Source: Rhizaria sp. SCN 62-66 (Eukaryota > Rhizaria, unplaced). From it: 64,000 nucleotides of DNA. A program made the position numbers and the translations under genes. Each line of letters starts with the position of its first letter. Within the stretch, counting starts at the first letter, position 1. The notes below the pieces were generated by a model. It was not told the DNA's origin, made no database searches, and was given only the letters and a program-made list of their open reading frames with translations. Shown here in pieces: positions 1-9,035 of the stretch. The stretch spans positions 1-64,000 of the forward strand of contig MEDY01000071.1 of NCBI GenBank assembly GCA_001724265.1, read 5' to 3'.

Positions 1-419
1 ATAAACCACGTAGTTTGATAACTTCTACGAAAGTGCGCCAAAGTCGCAAAAAAAGCGCGAAATCGCGTTTTTTAGTTGACGCTACATAGGGGTTACACAG
101 TTGAATATGTATCCATGTGTATCCATGTAATTTTATATTGTTTGATTGGATGTAATAATGTGTATTTTCTTCGTGATATGTAGTACGCATTGCAGAGAAG
201 AGCGTCACCGCGCGTCTCGCCCCGCCTTGCTCGCCGCTCGCCGCACTGGTACTGTGGGATCTGACACAGTACACCAGCGCAGTAGCGCTTTCAGAGAGCA
301 GAGGCGACAAAGGCATTCAGCGCAGAAACGCGACGCCCGACATCTTACGAAGAGCGACATGTAGTCGACCACTCCGTTAGCCTGCTGCTGCCACACAAGC
401 GCGCCGCGAGCCGGCACGA
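1..419. other. Left-edge spacer, no gene seen
   Basis: This stretch lies downstream of the rhodanese gene. It is AT-rich for the first 180 bases and more GC-rich after that. Short open frames here have no recognisable protein content. I see no RNA gene or repeat of note. Confidence 0.5.
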
Positions 420-1292
420 TTAGAGGCCGCAGCCGGGGCCGCTGCAGCGCTTGTTGTTAAGCGCGGGAGTGGCGGGCGCGGCGGCGTCGCGGCGGAGGCC
501 GCAGCCGGGACCGTTGCAGACGATCGCGGGCGCGGCGGCGGGCTCGACGGGGCCCTTCCAGGTGCGCATGCCGCCGAAGAGGAAGCGGGTGCCGACGACG
601 CCAGCAGTGACGGCGACCTCGGCGGCCTTGGAACCCTCGTCGCAGTTGTTGCCGACGAACATGATCGGGGTGTTGAAGCGGAGGTGCGCGGGGGCGAGCG
701 CGGGGGCGGAGACGGCGCCGGCGATGTGGCTCGCGGCGTACTCGGCGGCGGGGCGGATGTCGATGATGCGGTACTGGCGGAAGACGGGGAGCACGTCCTC
801 GGCCTCGATGCCGGCGTAGAAGGGCGCCTCCTCCTTGGTCACGGGGCCGGTCCAGGCAAGGAAGCCGTCGTTGATGTTGATGACCTGCTTAAAGCCAAAG
901 TCGGCGAGGAGGCCGGCGGCCTTGGCGGAGCGCATGCCGGAGCGGCAGTGGACGTAGAGGGGGACGTCGTTAGGGATGTCGTAGAAGGCGGAGGTGATGT
1001 TGCCGAGGGGGATGTTGCGAGCGTTGACGATGTGGCTCTCAGCGAACTCGGACACGGCCTCACGGACGTCGATAATGAAGAGCTTGGTGGGGGCCTTAGT
1101 GTACTCAGCGAGGAGCTCGGCAGCGGTCATGTTGGTGTAGCCGGCCTTGACGGGAGCAGCGACAGCAGTCATGGGCGCGATGGCAGCGGCGACCGAGGCG
1201 GGCATGGACGAGAACAGGCGCTCGAAGGGGGAGGCCGCAACAAGCGCGACAAGCGCGAGCAGGGCGGCAACCACAAGCTGGGTGTAACGCAT
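420..1292 (-). CDS. Secreted tandem-rhodanese (sulfurtransferase) protein
   Basis: Single exon, 290 residues, TAA stop. I start at the ATG at 1292 because it begins a classic signal peptide (residues 1-20, hydrophobic, ending in AAS); the frame stays open further upstream but that part is not protein-like. Rhodanese domain 1 (about 55-150) has the active-site loop CRSGMRS with Cys116 and the IIDVRE and GFLAWTGPV signatures. Domain 2 (about 160-250) is more divergent, with IIDIRPAAEY, a loop Cys217 (NNCDEGSKA) and GGMRTWKGPV. Both possible sulfur-carrying cysteines are therefore present. Known family role: transfer of sulfane sulfur from thiosulfate, a persulfide or a similar donor. The signal peptide suggests the secretory pathway or the cell surface. 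The C-terminus is odd: two copies of a Cys-x-Gly-Pro-Gly-Cys-Gly-Leu motif (259-266 and 283-290), the second being the exact end of the protein. The gene is divergent from the gene at 1786, with about 490 bases between them. Confidence 0.88.
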   Translation of the reverse strand: MRYTQLVVAALLALVALVAASPFERLFSSMPASVAAAIAPMTAVAAPVKAGYTNMTAAELLAEYTKAPTKLFIIDVREAVSEFAESHIVNARNIPLGNITSAFYDIPNDVPLYVHCRSGMRSAKAAGLLADFGFKQVININDGFLAWTGPVTKEEAPFYAGIEAEDVLPVFRQYRIIDIRPAAEYAASHIAGAVSAPALAPAHLRFNTPIMFVGNNCDEGSKAAEVAVTAGVVGTRFLFGGMRTWKGPVEPAAAPAIVCNGPGCGLRRDAAAPATPALNNKRCSGPGCGL

Positions 1293-1785
1293 GCTGTAAA
1301 AACGACGAACAGGAACAGAAACAGAGGGAGGGTGAGGTAAGGATAACAAGCTACGTAGCCGCAAATCCGAAGCGTGAAACGAACACCATTTCAGGACCAG
1401 TGGCGAGTTTTTAAAGAAAACTATATAGTCAACGTGCACACAAATTATATCAAACACACATGAGCTTGTGACAGCGGGTATACGTGTCTCAATAACGGAA
1501 CCGCAGATACTGGCGTGCCTTTTGCAATGTGCGACCACAGCCGACCGACTGAGTTGTGGCTGTGACCGTGAGCAGAGTGCAACCAGAGAGAGAGGTCCTT
1601 TGAGACTTGCCTCCTGTCATGAACAGATCGTCAGTGGTTGAGTTGACCTGATTTTCCGAGTTTATTTTGTATATGATATTTGTAATTTTAATTGTTTTCA
1701 CATATGACCTTATTTTTCAGCACAGCTCGACTCAAAGCATCCCACTGGTGTTCTAACGGCTCTCTCCCTACTTCGCCCTCCAGCA
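1293..1785. promoter_or_regulatory. Divergent intergenic region (putative bidirectional promoter)
   Basis: It separates two genes transcribed outward. It is AT-richer than the flanking coding DNA, especially at 1640-1720. No confident TATA box or repeated motif is visible, so a shared promoter is inferred from position alone. Confidence 0.4.
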
Positions 1786-4700
1786 ATGAGCGCTCCCCCG
1801 TTGCCGTCACACGGGCCGCCACAGCCGCTCCTGCCACCGACGGGTTTAGGCTTAAACACTTCTGTGCTCGTCTCCTCCTCTGCTTCCAGCACATCTTCAG
1901 CACCGACAACCAGCAACAGCAACAGCGGCGGCTCCCTGCGCGCACGCGTGCAGTCAATTCTGTCATCACTGCAGCAGCTGGATAAGCGTTACCTTCAGCC
2001 CGACGGCTCGTACCCGGCGGACGTTGTGCCCGTGATTATTGCGCTGCAGTCGCAGCTTGTGGCACTGCAGAACGAGGCCAAGGCCCGCGAGGCGGCCGCG
2101 CGCGCCCGCGACGCGCTGCCCACTGCCAACCCCGCCGCCCCTGGCAACGGCGCAGCGGCCGCGGCCCCGCGGAGCAGCGCGGCGTCTGCAGCGGCGGCCG
2201 CAGCGGCGGTGGCGGCGATTCCGACGCTGTTTGCGACCAGCCGGCCACACAGCCGGTCGCCGCCGCTGCCCGGGTCCCCACCGCCGCGCTTCCCTCCGCC
2301 GCCGCTGGGCTCCGCCGCGCCCTTCTGCACCGCCCCCGTGCCTGGCAGAGGCGGCAGAGGCGGCAGCGGGGACGTTTGCACACAGGACAGCTACGTCAAG
2401 CCAGGGTTGCAGCAACCCCAGCCGTATCAGCCGTACCAGCTGCCGCCGCAGACGTACGGCGGCGCGCAGCTCCCCAGCTCATACCAGAACTACAACCCCA
2501 GCTACTCCAGCAAGAGCACCGCGAGCGCGGACCCGCACGGCCAGCGCCAGGGCCAGAGCCAGGACCGGGAGCCCGCGGCGCTGCGCCACCGGCACCGCCC
2601 CGTGGCCCCCGCGCCGCCGCTCCAGCCCTCCGCGCTCTCTCGCTCCCGCTCCCGCTCCCGCTCCCCGGGCTACGGCGGCGCGGCCGGCGGGGTGGCCGGC
2701 GACAGCGGCGGCGGCGGCGGCGGCGTGCGGCGGCTGGCTGCGACGTCGGCCGCGGTGCAGAAGGACATCGCGTCGACGCTGCACGCCATCACGTCGCAGC
2801 TCGCCTCGCTGCGCAACAACGACAACGCAAGTCACGGCTGCCGCAGCCCCGGCGCCGGCGAGAGGCCCCGGCCGCCGTGGGTGCCGCCGCTGGGCGCACT
2901 GTCGTCTCAGCACGCGGACACGGCGCGCCAGGGCGCCGCCAGCGCGCGCTGCCCCTACTCGCCCTCGAGCTCCAGCCGCGCGCTGGCCTCCCCGCGCAAC
3001 GCGCGCCCTGGCCTCGCTGGCTACACCGACGGCCACGGCCCCGCGGGCGCGTGCCCGCACGGCGCGGCGTGCGCGTACTGCGGCATCAACGCCGCCGCGG
3101 CCGCCGCGCTCGGCGGGGCCCCCGGCTTTGGCTACGTCCACGTCGCGCCCCCCGGCGCGCGCGGTGACGGCGCTGAGCTGGGCGGCACGGGCAGCCAGGC
3201 GGTTACACTGTGCCCCGTCGTGTCCCCGCGCCGGCCCGCCGCTCCGGGCACGGCGACCGTGGGGACGAGCCCGCGCCCCGGCGCCGGTGCCGGTATGTCG
3301 CCGCGGCGGCCAGGGTCGCCGCTGCCCGCGGGCTTCACCCCGCACTCGCACGGCGCGTCCCCCGTGCGCCGCGACGCGCACGCCAACTGCGCACACGGGA
3401 CGCACGGTCAGTCCGTGGCCGTGGGCACGTCGCCCTTTGCGACGCCGCGCCGGCCCGCCTCGGCCGCGGCCACCGCGCGGCCCGGCGCTGCGTCGCCTTT
3501 TGCGACCCCGCGCAAGCCCGTCGCACCCGCCGCGTCCGCTGCGCCCGGACAGTGCGCCGCGTGCGGGGCTGCGCGCGCTGACGGCGCCGACGGCGACGGT
3601 TATGACGGCGCCGCGGGTCACCCGGGCGCCGGGCACTGCAGCCAGTGCGGCTACTGCGCCGGCGTGCCGCGCGCGCGTCCCCCCGCGGCCGCGCTGGCGC
3701 CGGGGCAGGCGCTGCCGCCCGGCCGCGGCTGTCGCTGCGAGTGCGGATGCCACGCCGCCGCCTGCCGCGCCGCGGGCGGCTGCGTCTTCGCGACCGCGCC
3801 GCCCGTGTCGAACGGCGCTTCCGACGACGCGGCGCTGCTCGCGTCGCCCCTGGTCCAGTGGGCGGTCAAGGCCCCTGCGGCTGGCCCCGCGTGCGGCGCA
3901 TGCGCGGCGGACCCAGCGTGCGGCGCGACGGCGGGGGACGACGTGCCGTTGTCGGCGCCGCAGACGGCCGCGCTGCGGCGCGCGCTGCGGGCCGCGCTCG
4001 CGGGCAAGGCGACCGCCGAGCAGGCCGCGGCGCGCGCACAGGCGCAGCTGCAGAGCGGAGCAAACAGCGGCAACAACAACGGGCTTGGGTACGGCGGCGA
4101 CACGGCGATGAACGTGCTGCTGCAGCTGGCCGAGGGCGGCGGCGGCGGCGGGAGCCAAACGGCGCGCTCGCGGCCGATGCCGGTGACCGAGGCCGAGAAG
4201 GACGAGGAGATTGCGTACCTCCGCCTGCAGGTCGACGAGGGCATCGACGCTGTGACGGCGCTGCAGCGGCGGCTCTACACGGCGCAGGCCGACGCGAACC
4301 GCGCGCGCGCCAAGGCGGCCTCGGTTGAGGGCAACGTCGACAAGGACAAGTGGGCGCTGCTGGCGCGCATTGACGAGCTGGAGGAGGAGAAGCGGTTGCT
4401 CGAGGAGGGCATGCGGCTGCTGCGCTTCACGGCCGACACGGCGGCGACAGACGCGGAGAACGAGGCGGACCTGGGCCGTCTGCTGCGGACCGACCTGGCG
4501 GCCTCCAAGGCCAACGTGGGCGCGATGCACGAGCACATGGCGCGGTTGCAGAAGGAGCTGCGCGCAGACGTGGCGCGGAGCGGGCGCGAAAAACTCAAGA
4601 TGGCGTGCGCCAAGTACCTCTCGGTGTGGTACCGCGACCGCTACCGCACGGGGCTGGCCGCGCTGGCGGACGGCGCGGGCGTGCGCGACCGCGTGATGCG

Positions 4701-5892
4701 CGAGGGGCTCGACACCGTCTTCCGCGACGGCGACGCCAGCGGCTACCAGAGTGCGCGCGGAGACAAGGACAAGGACACGGGACGCGTGCCGGCTGACACG
4801 CTGCGCACGGCGCAGGCGGAAATCACGCGGCTTGAGGTACGTAACGTGGCAGTTTCATTTCTTACCTTTAGTCGATTTTATTTGTCTAACATTCATATAT
4901 TGATCTTGAATCTCATGCATATTTTGCTTTTTCATTCACTCTGCTATTGCGCATTCCCTCTTAGACCGCATTGCTCAACCGCGAGATCCTTTTGCGCGAG
5001 GCGAGCGATGAGGCGTCGAAGCTCTCGGCCGCGCTTGCCGCAGCGAAGAATGAGGCACTTAGGGCCAAGACCAACGCTCAGCTTTCTTGTACGTCCTTGA
5101 TATACATCACGATGAAACGACTCTGTTTGCACATTTGCTTTTCATGATCACAAACATCCACACTCATATTGCACACCATCCGATTCTCTCTTGCTCTTTC
5201 TTCAACAGTGGCCGAGATCGCGTCTGACGACGCGTCGCTGCGGTCTGCGCACCAGCAGCTGACGCGCGTGCTACTGGACTCGTTCCATGGCGACTACATC
5301 ACGGCGCGCACGAACCGCGGCGTGCTGCAGCACGTGTACTCGAAGCAGGAGAGCGTCATCGCCTTCGCCGACGTCGTCACCGTGATCAACAGCAAAAACA
5401 AGCACCAACAGCGCGTTCTCATTGTCACCGACAAGGGCGTGTACGTGCTGCGCGGCGCGGAGGTTGAGGCCTACGTGCTTATTGGCAACTTGACGCATCT
5501 CAGCATCTCGCGCTTTGCGGGCGACCTTCTCATTGTCCACCACCAAGCGCGTCACGACGTTGTGGTACGTTCATGCTTCAAAATTGCGTCACGCTGTTCT
5601 GATACTTTCGTTTGCGATTCGATTAATGCTATTTTGCTTGTTCACTAACATTGTATCTTTTTTTATTGGCTCTATTTGTTTTTCCTTGTAGCTGCTGTCG
5701 CCGAAGCGCAGCGAGATTCTCTTCTGCATCTCGCTGCAGTACCTGCGTCTGCGCGGGCGCACGATGCCGGTGCAGTGCTCGGAGCGCTTGCTGGCCTGCG
5801 ATGACGGCTCGCACCACCGCGAGATTACGGTCCCGGCCACGCAGACCGTGCGCGCCACGGACTCGATGCTCATCGCCACGCATCTGAGTTAA
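1786..5892 (+). CDS. Coiled-coil protein with C-terminal myosin-I TH1-like (PH-like) domain
   Basis: Four exons: 1786-4836, 4965-5088, 5209-5564 and 5692-5892, giving 1,243 residues with a TAA stop. All three introns start GTACGT, end in AG and keep the frame. Residues 1-800 are low-complexity (Pro, Ala, Gly, Ser) with an RS stretch near 285-295, repeated SPFATPR motifs, and five Cys/Gly/Ala clusters between about 420 and 720. Residues about 800-1058 form a charged coiled coil crossing the first intron. Residues about 1079-1243 match the tail-homology-1 domain of class I myosins by pattern: a DYI..R.NR start, VLIVTDKGVYVL, then a basic LLSPKRSEILF strand. In myosin I this domain is PH-like and binds acidic phospholipids. 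No motor domain is present, so I infer a membrane-binding coiled-coil scaffold. What the N-terminus does is unknown. Confidence 0.82.
4837..4964 (+). other. Intron 1 of TH1/coiled-coil gene
   Basis: Donor GTACGT, acceptor TTAG, phase 0, 128 bases, AT-rich. It contains a TCTAACATT branch-like element. Splicing joins two halves of one coiled coil and removes an in-frame readthrough that would end at 5100. Confidence 0.85.
5089..5208 (+). other. Intron 2 of TH1/coiled-coil gene
   Basis: Donor GTACGT, pyrimidine-rich acceptor CAACAG, phase 1, 120 bases. The junction makes a Leu codon and restores the frame into the TH1 exon. Confidence 0.85.
5565..5691 (+). other. Intron 3 of TH1/coiled-coil gene
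   Basis: Donor GTACGT, acceptor TTGTAG, phase 0, 127 bases. It carries ACTAACATT about 45 bases before the acceptor, a good branchpoint candidate. Confidence 0.85.
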
Positions 5893-5971
5893 GCCAAACA
5901 CGAGCGCTCACAAGTGACTTTCTGTGATCATAAATGTTTTATAGTTGTCTGTTTATATGATGAATATCGCA

Positions 5972-5977
5972 AATAAA
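5972..5977 (+). terminator. AATAAA poly(A) signal for the TH1 gene
   Basis: AATAAA lies 80 bases after the TAA of the plus-strand gene, in the 180-base convergent spacer before SF1. Confidence 0.6.
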
Positions 5978-5991
5978 GCATTGTTTGTTTG

Positions 5992-5997
5992 TTTATT
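5992..5997 (-). terminator. AATAAA poly(A) signal for SF1
   Basis: TTTATT on the plus strand is AATAAA on the minus strand, 75 bases past the SF1 stop. It is already beyond the plus-strand signal, so the two 3' ends probably overlap. Confidence 0.5.
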
Positions 5998-6072
5998 CAC
6001 ATCACTGTCTAAACTCAATTCAAAGAACAACTTGCACGTCTCATGCACAGCGGGCATTCACGATCTTACACT

Positions 6073-6081
6073 TTACATGCC

Positions 6082-6114
<33 letters not shown>

Positions 6115-6593
6115 GCCGTAGAACCCCATCGGCGGCGGCGGGGGCGGCGGCGGAGGCACGCCGGCCCCAAAGCTCTCCGGGGGCGGCGGCGGCGGCGGAG
6201 GCGCGCCCCCGAACCCGCCCTGCATGGGGCCATAGCCGTGGCCGTATTGCTGCTGCTGCATCATCATGTGCGGCGGCGGCGGCGGTGGAGCGTAGCCGCC
6301 GGCGCCCGCGCCGGGCGGGAAGCCCGGGGGGCCGCCAAAGCCGCCGCCGGGAGGCCCGTAGTGACCGTGGGCCGCGGGGGCGTATTGGCCGGGGGGGCCG
6401 CCGTAGGGTGCCCGCGGCGGGTAGCCACCGGGCCCAGGGCCGTACTGCTGGGGCGGGTAACCGACGTTGTAGCCGCCGCCGCCGCCGCGGTTGTTGTAGT
6501 TGTTGTTGTAGCCAGGCGCGTTGCCGCCCCAGCCCTGCTGCATCTGCATCTGCATCTGCTGCTGCTGCATCTGCTGCTGCTGCTGCTGCTGCA

Positions 6594-6649
<56 letters not shown>

Positions 6650-8538
6650 TGCGGAAGGACGGCGCCGGCACCACCCGCGGCGCTGCCGCCGTTGGCGCTG
6701 CTGTTGGCGCCGGCGCCGGCCGAGGACGAGGCCGCGCGCGCGGAGTCGACATCTTGCATGAACTGCTGCAACTCGGCGTCGAACTGGTCCAGGTCGTCAC
6801 CGCCCGCGCCCGCGCCCGCACCTGATCCAGCGCCAGCCGCGCCAGCCGCGGTGGGAGCGAAGCCGCCGAAGCCGTCGCTGCTGGCCATGCCGGCGGCCAC
6901 ACCGTTGCCGTACCGGAACGCGGGGTCGTCCTTTCGCGGGCAGTCCATCGACAGGTGCGACGTGGCGCCGCAGTGCGCACACGTGTTGGTCGGCCCCTGC
7001 CAGTTAGTGATGGTGCGCTGCTGCGCCATCTTGGCCTTGGTCGAGTCGTCCTTGACAAAGCCCTGCAGCGAGGCCAGCTCGCGCAGTTGCCGCGCCTTGT
7101 GGTCGTTGAGCTCTTCGGGCACGATGCGGATCACGTGCCGCACCATCGCAGCCGCGCGGTTCACCTGCTCCATGGTGTCGCCCTCGATGTACACGTGTTC
7201 TTCCTCGTTCTCGCCGTGCACCACGCGCCGGCGCGCGCGCGCGTCGTTCGAGTACTTTGGTCCGCGGACGGAGATGGTGCAGCCCGTCTGCTCCTGCATG
7301 CGCCGGTGCGTGTTACCGCGCGGCCCAATGACGAGCCCCGAGAAGTTGACGTCGGGGTGCTCGGCCACAGGCAGCGGGATCCGCACAGACACGCGCTCCT
7401 TCTTGTAGCCCGCGACGGTAAAGCCGGCGTCGAACTCGCGCTGCACCTGCTCCACGAGCAGGTTGCGCTCGCGCGTCACCTTGTCGCGGAAGCGCTGCTC
7501 GCGCGTGTTGGTGCGCTTGCCGGCCGTGTCGTAAGTAGGGCCCGGCGACGGCGAGCGCTCGCGCGTGGGGATCAGCGCAACGTAGTCGGCCGGGTTGGCA
7601 ATCTTGGCGTTGAGGACCTCGATCTTGAGTTTGAGCATGTGCAGCGCCCTGTCGCGTTCGCTCATGCGGCTCGTGTCCACGGCCGCCAGCTGCTGCGCAG
7701 GGTTCAGCGCCGTCTTGACCGCCAGCTGCGCGGCCAGCGCCTGTGCGCGCTCCAGCGCCAGCGCCGCCGGGTCCAGCTCGGCGGGCGCGACGGCGATGGG
7801 CACGAAGCCGCTGCCGTCACCGACGCTCGCAGGCGGCGCGGGGGCCGCAGGCGCTGCTGCTGCCGCGGGCGTTGCTGCGGAGGCGGGGCCGGCCGACGTG
7901 GCGAGGAGCAAAGGGTCAGCCAGCACGGAGGCACCCCAGCGCGAGCGGCGCCGCGGAGCCTCTTGTCCCCCCGCAGACGCAGCCGCAGCCTCAGCAGCAC
8001 CGGTCGCAGCCGCTGAGGCAGAGGGCGTGCTCAGGCCGGCTGTTGCGGGCGCGGGGAGCTGGACGTCGGCACCCTCGCCCTGCGCGGCAACAGTGAGCGC
8101 GGTCTCCATGGGCGGGGCGGTGATGGGGGCGAAGCGTGCGCGCTTGGGGATGCGGTTTCTCGTGGCCGGGGCAGAGGACGTAGAGGGGGAGCCGACAGAG
8201 GCGGACGCGGAGTCGCTTGAGGGAGTCGCGGAGGAGTCCGTAGCGGTCGCTGGCGGGGCAGAAGAGGTGACCGCAGGCTTAAGCGGACCGAGAAAAGAAA
8301 GACCGTCGATGACGTGTCCGTTGTCGTCGGTACCGTCGTCATCTGCCATGTCCAGCTTCGCAGCTTCAGAGGCGGAGACAGCGACGACCTTGACCTCGTC
8401 CTCTGTCCGCATCGCGGAACCAGGACCAGTGTAGACCTCGCCGCCATCCAGAGCGCGGACGGGCTGATTCTCCGAGGCTGTCAGCTGCTCTTCGCTGTAC
8501 TGCGGCATCACGATGCCGGCAAAGTCGCGCCAAGACAT
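6073..8538 (-). CDS. SF1: Splicing factor 1 / branchpoint-binding protein
   Basis: Single exon, 821 residues, ATG start, TAA stop. Order of parts: a U2AF-ligand motif (RRRSRWG, about 197) in an otherwise disordered N-terminus; an SPSP motif (about 328) matching the human SF1 site phosphorylated by KIS; the helix-hairpin region with GKRTNTRE; a KH-QUA2 domain (about 340-480) with the diagnostic GLVIGPRGNT loop; and one CCHC zinc knuckle (CAHCGATSHLSMDC, about 518-531). After that come a Gln-rich tract and a Pro/Gly tail ending PPPPPPPPGM. The known role is recognition of the intron branchpoint in the early spliceosome together with U2AF. One zinc knuckle resembles the metazoan form; yeast and plant proteins have two. 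It is convergent with the TH1 gene. Identity is firm; tail function is unknown. Confidence 0.95.
6541..6652 (-). repeat. CAG/CTG trinucleotide tract encoding poly-Gln in SF1
   Basis: The plus strand has CTG units broken only by CAT (Met). The longest uninterrupted run, 6595-6645, is 17 CTG units, so 17 CAG codons on the coding strand. Pure repeats of this kind are usually length-variable. Confidence 0.9.
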
Positions 8539-9035
8539 ACTGATCGGGTGTGCGCAGAGATGCGATCAGCGGATTCGGGTTCGGGGAGGCTACAAAGAAA
8601 AAAATAGGAGGAAATATACAAAGAGAAATATAGTTAATCATCATTTAAATGTGACATACTCTGTACAGTTTTGAGATCTGCTATTTCTGACTTAGACCAC
8701 CTTGTTTCAAAATGAGCGACGGCCAACGGCTTCGGGGTCGCACGAGGCAGACGAGTGGCGCGGAATTTTTAACTTGGATATCTTCACATATCGTCTGTCA
8801 ACAGGACTAACCACGCACAGGAAGAATTAAATTGATGAGGCACTACAAATGTTCTTTTAGCACTGTGATTTCAAAAAGTTTATTCCCATCTGCCATCATA
8901 GATCGCACCACTCGCTTGCCGTGTCGATCGTCTCATCACAGAAGCTCATGATACCTTGTTCTCAATAGCACAGATTTAACCTCGCGCCGTTCCGGCTTTG
9001 CCCCACCTTTTATTCCAAGTGTTGTGCGTGTTTTG
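8539..9035. promoter_or_regulatory. Divergent spacer between SF1 and the RUS gene
   Basis: An AT-rich spacer between outward-facing genes. A GC-rich island at about 8700-8770 has no open frame or tRNA-like box. I see no specific motif that I can name. Confidence 0.35.

Noticed and set aside
420-1538. A 372-residue version of the rhodanese protein with 82 more N-terminal residues
   Set aside because: The extension crosses AT-rich promoter-like DNA, and its inclusion would bury the signal peptide that starts at the ATG at 1292.
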